The translations under genes and the position numbers were made by a program. DNA of 64,000 nucleotides from assembly GCF_018449605.1 (NCBI RefSeq), contig NZ_JAAVUW010000006.1, forward strand, positions 310,001 through 374,000. Reading direction: 5' to 3'. The notes beneath the pieces were generated by a model. The model worked only from the letters and a program-made list of their open reading frames with translations. It was not told where the DNA came from and made no database searches. This document shows, one piece after another, positions 26,231-35,631 of the stretch (positions are counted from its first letter, which is position 1; each line of letters begins with the position of its first letter). This DNA is from Luteibacter sp. dw_328. GTDB taxonomy: Bacteria; Pseudomonadota; Gammaproteobacteria; Xanthomonadales; Rhodanobacteraceae.

Positions 26231-27388
26231 TCAGCTCATGAACGCTTCGATCACGTTGTTGAGGAAGCGTTGGCCCAGCGCCGTGGTCCGCAGCACGGCC
26301 GGATCGTCGACCAGCCAGCCACGTGCGATGGAGGCGGCCCGGGCCGGAGCGATCGCCTCCGCGGACAGGCCCGTCCGCTCGGTGAAGTCCGCCGCGGGCA
26401 CGCCATCGATCAGGCGCAGAGCATTGAGCATGTACTCGAAAGGCAGGTCGTCCGTGCCGACGAGGTTATCGCCACCGATCCGGCCTGGTTGACCGGAGGA
26501 GGCGAGGTAAGCCGCGGGCAGGCGGGTCTTCCAGCGGCGATGGACGCCGGTGGCGTCCGTGATCTTGCCGTGGGCTCCGGCGCCGATACCGAGGTAGTCG
26601 CCGAAACGCCAGTAATTCAGGTTGTGCGCGCATCGGCGACCGGGCGCCGCATAGGCTGAGACTTCGTACTGGCCGTAACCGCCCTCGGCCAGGCTCGCTT
26701 CACATGCCTCCTGGATCGCCCACGCCGCGTCGTCGTCGGGTAGCGGGGGAGGATTCGCGGCGAAGGCCGTGTTCGGTTCCAGCGTGAGCTGGTAATGCGA
26801 GATATGCGTTGGCACCAGCGCCATGGCCCGCCGCACGTCGTCGAGCGCGCCCTCGAGCGTCTGTTCCGGCAAGGCATACATCAGGTCGATATTGATGTTG
26901 TCGATGCCGGCGTCCCTGGCCTGTCGCACGGCATCTTCCGCCTCGTGGGCGGAGTGGATACGACCCAGGCGATGCAGTTTGTCGTTGTCGAAGCTCTGCA
27001 CGCCGAACGAAATGCGGTTCACGCCGGCGGCGAGATAGCCGTCGAAACGCCCGTGTTCGACCGTGCCGGGATTCGTCTCCAGGGTGATTTCCGCGTGGGT
27101 GGCGAAGGCCAACCGTCGCCGGGCGCCGTCGAGAAAGCGGCCGACCAGCTCGGGCGCGAACAGGCTCGGCGTGCCGCCACCAAAGAAGACGGTCTCGACC
27201 GGACGCCCGCCGATGGCCTCGCCGAAATCGCGCAGGTCGGCATCGAGATCCGCCAGCAACACGTCCACATACTCGGCATAGGCGGGCGTACCGCGGACAC
27301 CATGCGAATTGAAGTCGCAGTACGGGCATTTGCGCACGCACCAAGGCATGTGGACGTATAACGACAGCGGCGGCGGGACGAGAATCAT
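26231..27388 (-). CDS. hemW: HemW, heme chaperone (radical SAM, coproporphyrinogen oxidase-like)
   Basis: A 385-residue radical SAM protein. The cluster motif CVRKCPYC (CX3CX2C) is at about residues 17-24, followed by FFGGGTPSLF. HNLNYW, typical of HemW, is present. HemW binds heme and helps insert it into targets; it lacks the extra Cys of true HemN. It is the last gene of the rph-GNAT-rdgB-hemW set and overlaps rdgB by 4 bp. Confidence 0.94.
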   Translation of the reverse strand: MILVPPPLSLYVHMPWCVRKCPYCDFNSHGVRGTPAYAEYVDVLLADLDADLRDFGEAIGGRPVETVFFGGGTPSLFAPELVGRFLDGARRRLAFATHAEITLETNPGTVEHGRFDGYLAAGVNRISFGVQSFDNDKLHRLGRIHSAHEAEDAVRQARDAGIDNINIDLMYALPEQTLEGALDDVRRAMALVPTHISHYQLTLEPNTAFAANPPPLPDDDAAWAIQEACEASLAEGGYGQYEVSAYAAPGRRCAHNLNYWRFGDYLGIGAGAHGKITDATGVHRRWKTRLPAAYLASSGQPGRIGGDNLVGTDDLPFEYMLNALRLIDGVPAADFTERTGLSAEAIAPARAASIARGWLVDDPAVLRTTALGQRFLNNVIEAFMS

Positions 27389-27978
27389 GACAGCTCGGCG
27401 AAGCGCGCCTTGAGCACCTCGAGCGCCTGGCCGCGATGGCTCAGGCGATTTTTAAGGGCGGGATCCAGCTCGGCGGCGCCTAGGTCGTGACCGGCGGGAA
27501 GGAACAACGGGTCGTAACCGAAACCGCCTTCGCCTCGCGGCGCTTCGAGGATGCGGCCGGGCCAGCGTCCTTCGGCGATGAGCGGCGCCGGATCATCGGC
27601 GTGGCGGAGCACCACCAGCACGGCGATAAAATACGCACCGCGTTTTTCCGTCGGCACGCCGGCGAGCTCGTGCAGCAGTTTGGCATTGTTCGCTGCGCTG
27701 TCGCCGTGCTTGCCCGCATAGCGAGCGGCATAGAGACCGGGCGCGCCGCCCAGGAAATCCACGCAGATGCCCGAGTCGTCGGCCAGCGCGGGCATACCTG
27801 TCACGCGCGCCGCGTGGCGCGCCTTGATCAGTGCGTTCTCGACGAAGGTCAGCCCGGTTTCCTCGGCGTCGCTGACGCCCAGCGCCGTCTGCGGCACGAG
27901 CTGCACACCGCTGCCGGCGAGCAGTTGTTCCAGCTCGACCACCTTGCCCGCATTACCTGAAGCCAGTACGAGGCGCAT
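27385..27978 (-). CDS. rdgB: dITP/XTP pyrophosphatase (RdgB/HAM1)
   Basis: A 197-residue house-cleaning enzyme that hydrolyses dITP, ITP and XTP to monophosphates. The N-terminal LASGNAGKVVELEQLL, the catalytic ADDSGICVDFLGGAPG and the C-terminal FGYDPLFLPAG and LSHRGQAL are all family motifs. It sits between the GNAT gene and hemW, an order common in proteobacteria. Confidence 0.96.
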   Translation of the reverse strand: MRLVLASGNAGKVVELEQLLAGSGVQLVPQTALGVSDAEETGLTFVENALIKARHAARVTGMPALADDSGICVDFLGGAPGLYAARYAGKHGDSAANNAKLLHELAGVPTEKRGAYFIAVLVVLRHADDPAPLIAEGRWPGRILEAPRGEGGFGYDPLFLPAGHDLGAAELDPALKNRLSHRGQALEVLKARFAELS

Positions 27979-27981
27979 CGC

Positions 27982-28494
27982 TCAGAGCCCCTCGGCCGCG
28001 AATTCAGGCGCGTAGTCCACGCGTCCGCGATAGCCGGTCAGGCCATCGATCGTAAGCGGCAGCACCTGGAAGGCATTGCCGCCTTCGTAGGCATCGCGCA
28101 GGTCGTGCGCGGAGGCCTTGGCGAAGCCGAACTGGGTGTAATAAGCGGGCGAGCCGAGAACGAAGACCGCGCGCGCATCCTGCACGAAGCAGGCCCCGAT
28201 CCCTTCTTCCACCAGGTCATGGCCGATGCCCTGGCGCTGATGGTCCGGATGCACCGCGACCGGCGCCAGGCCGAGCGACTTGCCGTCGTCGCCTTCTTCG
28301 ATCGTCACGGGGGAGAACAGCACGTGGCCGACCACGGTGTCTTCCTCATCCACGGCGACCAGTGAAATCGAAGCGCGACCAGCCGCGACCAGCCGGCGGA
28401 CCAGGTCGGCCTCGGCATCGCGCCCGAAAGCGACGCGATGGATCTCGACGATGGCGTCCAGATCGGCGGCCGTGGCGGGGCGAACGTCTGTCAC
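27982..28494 (-). CDS. GNAT family N-acetyltransferase
   Basis: A 170-residue protein with the GNAT fold. [20 protein letters not shown] is the acetyl-CoA-binding motif A (RQGIG), and [16 protein letters not shown] matches the YhbS-like subgroup. The substrate is unknown. Its start overlaps the rph stop by 4 bp and the rdgB start follows within 4 bp, so it is translationally coupled in the operon. Confidence 0.9.
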   Translation of the reverse strand: MTDVRPATAADLDAIVEIHRVAFGRDAEADLVRRLVAAGRASISLVAVDEEDTVVGHVLFSPVTIEEGDDGKSLGLAPVAVHPDHQRQGIGHDLVEEGIGACFVQDARAVFVLGSPAYYTQFGFAKASAHDLRDAYEGGNAFQVLPLTIDGLTGYRGRVDYAPEFAAEGL

Positions 28495-29222
28495 GGCATG
28501 CTCTCCAAGGCAGCGCGCTGGGCGATGACCAGATCGTTGATGCCCTTGGCGGCCAGGTCCATCAGCGCGTCCATTTCCTCACGACGGAAGGCGTGGCCTT
28601 CGGCCGTGCCCTGCACTTCGATGAAGCCACCACCATCGTTCATGACGACGTTCATGTCGGTATCGCAGTTGGAGTCCTCGGCGTAGTCGAGGTCGAGCAC
28701 AGGCACGCCGTTATAGATGCCGACGGAAACCGCCGCGATGGCACCGAGGATGGGATTGCGCTTGATGGCGTTGCGCTTGGTCAGCGTGGATACGGCATCC
28801 ACGAGCGCCACATAGGCGCCCGTGATGGCTGCCGTGCGGGTGCCGCCATCGGCCTGGATCACGTCGCAATCGAGCGTGATGACCCGCTCGCCGAGGGCAG
28901 CGCGGTCCACGCAGGCACGGAGGGAGCGGCCGATCAGGCGCTGGATCTCCATGGTGCGGCCGCCCTGGCCACCTCGGGCGGCTTCGCGCTGGGTGCGGTC
29001 CGTGGTGGCGCGGGGCAGCATGCCGTACTCGGCCGTGACCCAGCCCTCACCCTTGCCGCGCAGCCACGGTGGGACGCGCTCTTCGACCGAGGCGGTGCAC
29101 AGCACCTTGGTGTCCCCGAAGGACACCAGAACGGACCCTTCCGCATGGCGGGTGTAGTGACGTTCGATGCTGACGGCGCGCAGCTGGTCGGCGGCGCGGC
29201 CGCTCGGACGGGAAAAAGTCAT
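28491..29222 (-). CDS. rph: Ribonuclease PH
   Basis: A 243-residue phosphorolytic 3'-5' exoribonuclease that trims tRNA 3' ends. It begins with [25 protein letters not shown] in pieces typical of RNase PH, has [26 protein letters not shown] and [20 protein letters not shown] (active-site Asp). It heads the rph-GNAT-rdgB-hemW operon and is divergent from yicC, as in many gammaproteobacteria. Confidence 0.97.
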   Translation of the reverse strand: MTFSRPSGRAADQLRAVSIERHYTRHAEGSVLVSFGDTKVLCTASVEERVPPWLRGKGEGWVTAEYGMLPRATTDRTQREAARGGQGGRTMEIQRLIGRSLRACVDRAALGERVITLDCDVIQADGGTRTAAITGAYVALVDAVSTLTKRNAIKRNPILGAIAAVSVGIYNGVPVLDLDYAEDSNCDTDMNVVMNDGGGFIEVQGTAEGHAFRREEMDALMDLAAKGINDLVIAQRAALESMP

Positions 29223-29297
29223 GGATAACCTGATTTGGGCGCGGACGGTGGGTCAGTTTACCATTGCGGTCTTCCCCGCCGCGTAAGCGAGCCATCC

Positions 29298-30161
29298 ATG
29301 ATCCGCAGCATGACCGCGTACGCCTCCGCCGAGAGCGCTGGCCCCTCCGGCACCCTCACCTGCGAACTGCGCACCGTGAATCACCGCTACCTCGAGATCA
29401 GCCCCCGGCTGCCCGAGGAGCTGCGCAGCTTCGAAAGCGCCCTGCGCGAGCGGATCGGTGCCCATCTGTCCCGCGGCAAAGTCGATCTCACGGTGCGCCT
29501 GCGCAGCGAATCCGGGGCCAGCGATGGCCTGCAGGTCAACGCCCAGATGCTCGCCCGGCTCTCCGAGCTGGCGCTGGACCTCGAGCAGCGCTTCCCGCGC
29601 ATGTCAATCGATTTCACCGACCTGCTCCGTTTCCCCGGCGTGCTGCGCCAGGCGGAAACGGATGCCGACGCCCTCCAGGTCGCCCTGATCGAGGTGCTCG
29701 ACCGGGCGCTGGTCGCCCTCAACGACACCCGGGGCCGCGAAGGCACCAAGCTGGGCGAGCTGCTGGTCGAACGCCTGAACGGCATCGAGAAGATTGTCGG
29801 CGATGTACGTGGATGGCTGCCCGAGATCCAGGCCGCCCTGCGCGCACGCCTCGAAGGCCGGTTGGCCGATATGCGCCAGCCCGTGGAGCCAGGTCGCCTC
29901 GAGCAGGAGCTCGTGCTTCAGATCACCCGCATCGACGTGGACGAGGAACTCGACCGCCTGGCCACGCACATCTCGGAAGCCCGCCGCGTGCTGGCGCTGA
30001 AGGAGCCCGTGGGTCGCCGCCTGGACTTCCTCATGCAGGAGTTCAACCGCGAGGCCAATACGCTGGGTTCGAAGTCCGTGGATTCGCGTACGACCAATGC
30101 CGCCGTCGAACTGAAGGTGCTGATCGAGCAGATGCGCGAGCAGGTTCAGAACATCGAGTAA
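29298..30161 (+). CDS. yicC: YicC family protein (endoribonuclease-like)
   Basis: A 287-residue protein. The N-terminus MIRSMTAYA, ELRTVNHRYLEISPRLPEELR and the C-terminal FLMQEFNREANTLGSKS are diagnostic for YicC. Recent work on E. coli YicC assigns it endoribonuclease activity linked to sRNA turnover. It is divergent from rph. The ATG at 29298 was chosen for the family start; a longer frame runs back into the promoter region. Confidence 0.94.
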   Translation: MIRSMTAYASAESAGPSGTLTCELRTVNHRYLEISPRLPEELRSFESALRERIGAHLSRGKVDLTVRLRSESGASDGLQVNAQMLARLSELALDLEQRFPRMSIDFTDLLRFPGVLRQAETDADALQVALIEVLDRALVALNDTRGREGTKLGELLVERLNGIEKIVGDVRGWLPEIQAALRARLEGRLADMRQPVEPGRLEQELVLQITRIDVDEELDRLATHISEARRVLALKEPVGRRLDFLMQEFNREANTLGSKSVDSRTTNAAVELKVLIEQMREQVQNIE

Positions 30162-30177
30162 CGATCGGGAGCCGCTT

Positions 30178-30801
30178 CTAGTCGAAGCGGTGCACGAACC
30201 CCACCTGGAAGCCGCCCGGCAACATGCTGAGGATGAAGGGCGAGTTCCGGCGTGAAGACCAGATGCCGAAGCCGGTGCCGATCGCCGCGCCCGCGAGTAC
30301 GTCGGTTTGCCAGTGACCCCGGGTCTTCATGCGCGCGACCATGTCGTAGGCAGGAAGCAGGGCGAGGGCGTAGACCATGGGGTTGTCTTCGCCGTAGCGG
30401 ACGATGAACGGCGTGACGGCCGCCGAGATGAGGGTCACTTCGCCGCTCGGGAAGCTGTTGTTCTTCTTTCCACTGGAAAAGAACTTGTCCGGGTCATCCG
30501 TCTCGGAAGGACGTTGTCGCCGGAAGCCCAGCTTGAGCACGTCCGTCGTCGCACTGGCCAGGACCACCGAATCCACCGAGCGCCAGAGCGTGTCGCCAAA
30601 CTCGCTGTTGTCGCCCAGTAGCAGGGCGCCGCCGAAAACCGTTACGGCAGTCGCGCCCGCGAGGATCTTCTGGTTGCTTCGTTTCCATATACCGCTGTTG
30701 TCGTAATGGAGACGATGATCGATCCCTAGTGGCCCACCGCCGGCGGTTGCGGAGGCGGATGCGGTCAATGTGAACAGGAATACCCACGTTTTCAGTGCCA
30801 T
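30178..30801 (-). CDS. PAP2-superfamily phosphatase with an altered PSGH motif
   Basis: A 207-residue protein with a signal peptide (MALKTWVFLFTLTASASATA). The three PAP2 motifs are KLGFRRQRP, SFPSGEVT and ARMKTRGHWQTD. The third keeps the catalytic R-x5-H-x3-D, but the second has Glu where most members have His (PSGH). It probably removes phosphate from a lipid or other periplasmic substrate. The His replacement may alter or weaken leaving-group protonation, or it may mark a subfamily. It is convergent with yicC. Confidence 0.85.
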   Translation of the reverse strand: MALKTWVFLFTLTASASATAGGGPLGIDHRLHYDNSGIWKRSNQKILAGATAVTVFGGALLLGDNSEFGDTLWRSVDSVVLASATTDVLKLGFRRQRPSETDDPDKFFSSGKKNNSFPSGEVTLISAAVTPFIVRYGEDNPMVYALALLPAYDMVARMKTRGHWQTDVLAGAAIGTGFGIWSSRRNSPFILSMLPGGFQVGFVHRFD

Positions 30802-30892
30802 GGCCCCGTCTCCCCGAGAAGTCGGCTGACACGCCGACTTAACAGGAGTCTAGGCATACAAGCTTACGGATACCTGATCTATTATCCGGCCC

Positions 30893-31819
30893 ATGACCAC
30901 ATCACAGTCCTACCCCATTGGCACGCCCGGGCAACCCTGGGGCGCTCCCGAAGTCGCCGGCTGGCGTTCGCGCCAGGTAAAAAGCCGTAGCTACGCCGAC
31001 GATGTCGTGACAGCAATCGACGCGCTGCGTCACCGCTTCGACGTCAGTGGTTACGGCGTGCTGGATTACGTGGAAGGGCAGTATCCCTTGCTCGCGATCC
31101 GGAGCCGGGAATGGCGCGATGACCTTCCCGTTCTACTGGTAACGGGCGGCGTGCATGGGTACGAGACCAGCGGTGTCGAGGGTGCGCTTCAGTTCGTACG
31201 CGACCACGCCGACGACTATGCCGGCCGCGCCAATGTGCTGGTGCTGCCGTGCGTCAGCCCCTGGGCCTACGAGCGCGTCCAGCGCTGGAATCCGGACGCC
31301 ATCGATCCGAACCGCAATTTTCGCGAAGACAGTCCGGCCGCCGAATCGGCAGCGTTGGTAGGTCTTCTGGCACCACTTGCCAATAAGGTGCTCGTGCATA
31401 TCGACCTGCATGAAACCACCGACTCGGACGAGTCGGAATTCCGCCCGGCGGTCGCGGCGCGTGATGGCAAGGAATACGAGCCCGGCGAGATTCCGGACGG
31501 ATTTTACCTCGTAGACGATTCGTTCAATCGCCAGCCAGAGTTCCAGGAGACGGTTATCGAAGCCGTGGCGAAGGTCACCCATATCGCGCCTGCGGATGAG
31601 CACGGTGAGATCATCGGATCACCGGTCGTTGCGCACGGCGTCATCGAATACGACCTGAAGAAGCTGGGTCTGTGCGCTGGCATCACCAATGCGCGTTACG
31701 TCACGACGACCGAGGTCTATCCGGACAGTCCTCGCGCTACACCGCAGCAGTGCAACGATGCACAGGTGGCGGCGGTGCGGGCGGCGTTCGATTACGCCCT
31801 GGCGTATCCGGAAGGCTAA
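30893..31819 (+). CDS. M14-family zinc metallocarboxypeptidase
   Basis: A 308-residue protein without a signal peptide. Zinc and substrate motifs are visible: GGVHGYETSG (HxxE), DPNRNF (substrate Arg) and HIDLHETT (third His). The catalytic Glu is probably that in VEYPD-like TTTEVYPD near the C-terminus. It belongs to the M14 carboxypeptidase or succinylglutamate desuccinylase-like group; substrate unknown. It overlaps the end of the convergent glycosyltransferase by 4 bp. Confidence 0.88.
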   Translation: MTTSQSYPIGTPGQPWGAPEVAGWRSRQVKSRSYADDVVTAIDALRHRFDVSGYGVLDYVEGQYPLLAIRSREWRDDLPVLLVTGGVHGYETSGVEGALQFVRDHADDYAGRANVLVLPCVSPWAYERVQRWNPDAIDPNRNFREDSPAAESAALVGLLAPLANKVLVHIDLHETTDSDESEFRPAVAARDGKEYEPGEIPDGFYLVDDSFNRQPEFQETVIEAVAKVTHIAPADEHGEIIGSPVVAHGVIEYDLKKLGLCAGITNARYVTTTEVYPDSPRATPQQCNDAQVAAVRAAFDYALAYPEG

Positions 31820-33009
31820 TCCGTTCCGGTGACAACGGGAGGCCGCCGGCCGGTCGCGTCGCTCCTCGCCCGGGAGCGCGATGCGACATCGGGCTCGATC
31901 GCACGGGCGGCGGCAGGCCTGACACGCCCTTTCAGTACGTCATGCTCGATCCGGCGCACTACTTCGGCTCCGTTCGCAGCAAATGCCCCCGCGCCCATCG
32001 TGCGTTCCACATACTCCCTCGCGTTCTCGCCGAAGACTTTCAGCATCTCCGGGCGCGCGATGAAGCCCCGTATCGCCGCGCCGATGCCGCTGACGATATC
32101 GCCTCCGAGCAGCGCGCCGGTTCGACCGGGCTGGACACTTCGGCGCAGCTCGCCCACCGGCGTCGCGACGATCGGTAAACCTGCCGCCATGGCCTCATGC
32201 GCCCCGATGCACATGCCCTCGTAAACGGAAGGCTGAACGTACAGGTGCAGGCTTTGCAGGTAGGCAGGAATGTCGGAAACCCAGCCGACCAGCCTGACCT
32301 TGTCCTGCAAGGCGAGCGACGTAATAAGGTTCTGCAGATCGTCGCGAAGCGGTCCGTCGCCCGCAATCGATACGTCGAGCCGATCGTAGATGTGCGGATC
32401 GTCGCTGCGGATGCGATCCACCGCGCGAATGAGAAGGTCGTAGTTCTTCTGCGGATGAAGGCGGCCGGTGCTGCCAATCCGGAGCGGGCCCGTTCCATCC
32501 CAGCGTGGGATCGGTGTCGTCGGAGAGGCGGGATTGAACACCGGCCAGATCGCTATCCTGTCTTTCTCGACGCCCATCGAATCTTCGAGGTAGAGCGCGA
32601 CGTCGCGCGAGTCGGCAATCCATAACTTGCAGCGGCGCTGGTTTCGGCGGATGTGCGCCTTCGCGTCGGAGCTGTGCTTCCAACTCACGACAGGAATACC
32701 GAACATCCCGGCAACGACCTGACCCACTCGCGTCGCCTGGCTCAGCGAGGTCCATATCACGTCGGGTCGGGATGCACGCACCGCTTTGGCATATCTGTAG
32801 ATGCTGCCGAACTTCGAGGCCTCGTGGTCGGACAGAAGCGTATAGGGAACGCCCGCCTCGATCAGCCTCGGCTCGGTCAGGCGATCGCGAGGCTTGAGCG
32901 CGAAGACATGAATTTCATGGCCGAGATCCATGATCACCTTGGCGATGTCCGGAATGATGAATTCGGCGCCGCCGCCTTCAAGGCTCGTAACTACGTAATG
33001 AATGCGCAT
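31816..33009 (-). CDS. Glycosyltransferase family 4
   Basis: A 397-residue GT-B enzyme. N-terminal HYVVTSLEGGGAEFIIPDIA is the acceptor-side motif, and the C-terminal domain has IGSTGRLHPQKNYDLLIRA and YEGMCIGAHEAMAAGLPIV, the E-x7-E nucleotide-sugar motif of GT4. The sugar and acceptor are unknown; surface polysaccharide is likely. The Arg-rich C-terminal tail (about 35 residues) is unlike the family core. The gene stands alone; the LPS block lies 20 kb away. Confidence 0.9.
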   Translation of the reverse strand: MRIHYVVTSLEGGGAEFIIPDIAKVIMDLGHEIHVFALKPRDRLTEPRLIEAGVPYTLLSDHEASKFGSIYRYAKAVRASRPDVIWTSLSQATRVGQVVAGMFGIPVVSWKHSSDAKAHIRRNQRRCKLWIADSRDVALYLEDSMGVEKDRIAIWPVFNPASPTTPIPRWDGTGPLRIGSTGRLHPQKNYDLLIRAVDRIRSDDPHIYDRLDVSIAGDGPLRDDLQNLITSLALQDKVRLVGWVSDIPAYLQSLHLYVQPSVYEGMCIGAHEAMAAGLPIVATPVGELRRSVQPGRTGALLGGDIVSGIGAAIRGFIARPEMLKVFGENAREYVERTMGAGAFAANGAEVVRRIEHDVLKGRVRPAAARAIEPDVASRSRARSDATGRRPPVVTGTD

Positions 33010-33447
33010 AGGGAGTCCGCGATATCTTGAGGGGGTGAGTGCGGCCGGATCGCACTTCTGCTCGCCTGCGCTGAGCCCTTGGTTGCGAATGACTCCGCCG
33101 TTTACAGCTTGGCGAGTCGACACTACGCGGGATAGGTTTCGTGCAGGTTTCGTGGCGCGTGACTTTCGTCGGAAATGTTGTCGATGTCGATGTGTCTGAC
33201 ACTGATAGACGCGGACATCGGGCGAAACGAGCGTGTAAGCAAAAGCAAAGGTATGCGCAAGGCGAGGTCTCGCAAGCCATTCGAAGCAGTGCGACAGCAA
33301 CGGCGTTGCTTTCATCATCGCTTCAGGCAAGCGGACGGCGAGGCGACCGGCGGGCGATCCTCGTGAGAAGTTTCGCACTCGGGGCTTGGCTATACTCCGG
33401 TGTCGCGCGCTTCAGGGCGCGTCCATGTCGGTTACTGGGGAGATCGG
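33010..33447. other. Gene-free divergent region
   Basis: This 438-bp interval between the divergent glycosyltransferase and acylase genes shows no convincing coding frame. It probably holds both promoters. TATACT at 33391-33396 is a likely -10 box for the acylase gene, 52 bp before its ATG, without a clear -35 box. Confidence 0.6.
33391..33396 (+). promoter_or_regulatory. Possible -10 element for the acylase operon
   Basis: TATACT in the context GGCTATACTCC lies 52 bp upstream of the acylase start. There is no good -35 match, so an activator may be needed. Confidence 0.35.
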
Positions 33448-35631
33448 ATGCGCGCACGTCGCCTGCCATGGTCCATGTTCGTGGTGCTCGCCCTTCTTGG
33501 TGGAGGTGCACACGCCGCGGACGACGCCGTCCGATGGGTGCACGAAGCCCAGGCCGTGACCGTCCAGCGCGATGACTGGGGTATCGCCCATGTGCACGGC
33601 CACACGGATGCCGACGCCGTGTTCGGCATGGCCTATACCCAGGCGGAAGACGACTTCAATCGCGTCGAGACCAATTACCTGACCTCACTCGGCAGAACGG
33701 CCGAGGCTGAGGGTGAGTCGGCGATCTGGCAGGACCTGCGCCAGAAGCTTTTCATCGACCCGGCGCAACTCAAGGCGATGTATGCGCGAAGCCCTCGCTG
33801 GCTGGTCGCGTTGATGGATGCCTGGGCCGATGGACTGAATTACTACCTCGCGACGCATCCGGATGTGCATCCGCGTGTGATTGCCCACTTCGAACCGTGG
33901 ATGGCGCTGAGCTTCAGCGAAGGCAGTATCGGCGGGGATATCGAGAGGGTGTCGACGAAGGGATTGCAGGCCTTCTACGGCAAGGATCCGGAAGGCGCTC
34001 TCGCACAGTTCACGCCGCCTTCCAGTTGGGAGGAGCCGACTGGCTCGAACGGCATCGCCATCGCACCGAAACTCACCGCGAACGGACACGCGCTGCTGCT
34101 TATCAATCCGCACACCTCGTTCTTCTTCCGTTCCGAACTGCAGATGTCGAGCGACGAAGGCCTCGATGCGTATGGTGCGGTTACCTGGGGACAGTTCTTC
34201 ATCTACCAGGGTTTCAACAAGCACGTCGGCTGGATGCACACCTCCACCGGTGCCGATGTCGTCGATGAATTCGCCGAGGCCATCGTGCAGAAGGATGGCA
34301 AGCCGTTCTACCGCTACGGCAAGGAACTGCGTGCCGTGACCTCGCGCGAGATCGTCGTGCCATATCGCGCGGTGGACGGCACGCGCGCCGCACGCACCTT
34401 CACGGTCTATGCGACGCACCATGGTCCGGTCGTGCGCACAGAGGGCGACAGGTGGATCGCCATCGCCCTGATGAACAAGCCACTCGAGGCACTGCAGCAG
34501 AGCTGGCTTCGCACCAAGGCCAACGACTACGCGGCGTATATGAAGGTAGCCGAGCTCAAGGCGAACTCGTCGAACAACACGATCTACGCAGACGACAAGG
34601 GCAACATCGCCTACCTGCATCCGCAGTTCATTCCGAAGCGCGACGACCGGTTCGACTATACGAAGCCGGTCGATGGCAGCGATCCGGCGACGGACTGGCA
34701 GGGACTGCTGCCGCTGGACAAGGCGCCGCGTCTGTTCAATCCGCCCACCGGCTGGATATTCAACACCAACGACTGGCCGTACTCGGCGGCAGGTCCCGAC
34801 AGCCCGAAGCAGGCCGACTTTCCGCGATACATGGATGCGGTGGGCGAGAATCCCCGTGGCCTGCACGCGACGCGCGTGCTCGCCGGGCGTCGTGACTTCA
34901 CGCTTGCCTCGCTGATCGATGCCGCGTTCGATTCTTACCTGCCGGCGTTCGCGCGGCAGCTGCCCATCCTCATTGCCGACTACGACGCGTTGCCCGCAGG
35001 CGACCCGCTGAAGCAGAAGCTCGCCGGACCCATCGGCTTGCTGCGGACCTGGGATTACCGCTGGGGTATTGCCTCCATACCGACCTCGCTGGCCGTCTTC
35101 TGGGGCGACATTCTCTGGGACAAGGCCAGCAAGCTGGATTCGGAGGAGGGGCTGTCGGTCTACGACAGGATGGCGGAGAAGGCCGGTCCGCAGGTGCGCC
35201 TGAATGCCCTGGTCGAGGCCACCGACCGTCTCGAGCATGACTTCGGTAGCTGGGGCGTTCCCTGGGGCGAGGTGAATCGTTTTCAGCGCGTTGACGGTGC
35301 CATCGTGCAGCCCTTCGACGATGCGAAGCCGAGTATCCCGGTGCCGTTCACGTCGTCGCGGTGGGGCTCGCTGGCTTCGTTCGGCGCCCATCGCTGGCTG
35401 GGGACGAAGCGCTATTACGGCACCAGCGGCAACAGCTTCGTGGCCGTCGTGGAGTTCGGCGACAAGGTGCATGCGCGTGCGATCACGGCGGGCGGAGAAA
35501 GCGGGCACCCCGATTCGCCGCACTTCAACGATGAAGCGGAGCGTTACACCACCGGCAATCTGCGGACGGTGTACTTCTGGCCCGAGGAACGGCAGGGGCA
35601 CATCGAACGGACCTATCATCCGGGACAGTGA
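33448..35631 (+). CDS. Secreted penicillin acylase family (Ntn hydrolase) protein
   Basis: A 727-residue precursor. A signal peptide ([20 protein letters not shown], cleavage after AHA) is followed by an alpha chain to about residue 205. The junction [13 protein letters not shown] supplies the Ser of GSN that becomes the N-terminal nucleophile of the beta chain after autocleavage. Related enzymes cleave penicillins, acyl-homoserine lactones (PvdQ, QuiP) or cyclic lipopeptides. The substrate cannot be read here. The next gene, a secreted amidohydrolase, overlaps it by 1 to 4 bp, so the pair probably acts on one amide substrate in the periplasm. Confidence 0.92.
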   Translation: MRARRLPWSMFVVLALLGGGAHAADDAVRWVHEAQAVTVQRDDWGIAHVHGHTDADAVFGMAYTQAEDDFNRVETNYLTSLGRTAEAEGESAIWQDLRQKLFIDPAQLKAMYARSPRWLVALMDAWADGLNYYLATHPDVHPRVIAHFEPWMALSFSEGSIGGDIERVSTKGLQAFYGKDPEGALAQFTPPSSWEEPTGSNGIAIAPKLTANGHALLLINPHTSFFFRSELQMSSDEGLDAYGAVTWGQFFIYQGFNKHVGWMHTSTGADVVDEFAEAIVQKDGKPFYRYGKELRAVTSREIVVPYRAVDGTRAARTFTVYATHHGPVVRTEGDRWIAIALMNKPLEALQQSWLRTKANDYAAYMKVAELKANSSNNTIYADDKGNIAYLHPQFIPKRDDRFDYTKPVDGSDPATDWQGLLPLDKAPRLFNPPTGWIFNTNDWPYSAAGPDSPKQADFPRYMDAVGENPRGLHATRVLAGRRDFTLASLIDAAFDSYLPAFARQLPILIADYDALPAGDPLKQKLAGPIGLLRTWDYRWGIASIPTSLAVFWGDILWDKASKLDSEEGLSVYDRMAEKAGPQVRLNALVEATDRLEHDFGSWGVPWGEVNRFQRVDGAIVQPFDDAKPSIPVPFTSSRWGSLASFGAHRWLGTKRYYGTSGNSFVAVVEFGDKVHARAITAGGESGHPDSPHFNDEAERYTTGNLRTVYFWPEERQGHIERTYHPGQ

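Noticed and set aside
33685-35619. 644-codon minus-strand frame opposite the acylase gene
   Set aside because: It is antisense to a secreted Ntn hydrolase with signal peptide and nucleophile; the antisense product is low-complexity Arg/Val/Gly.
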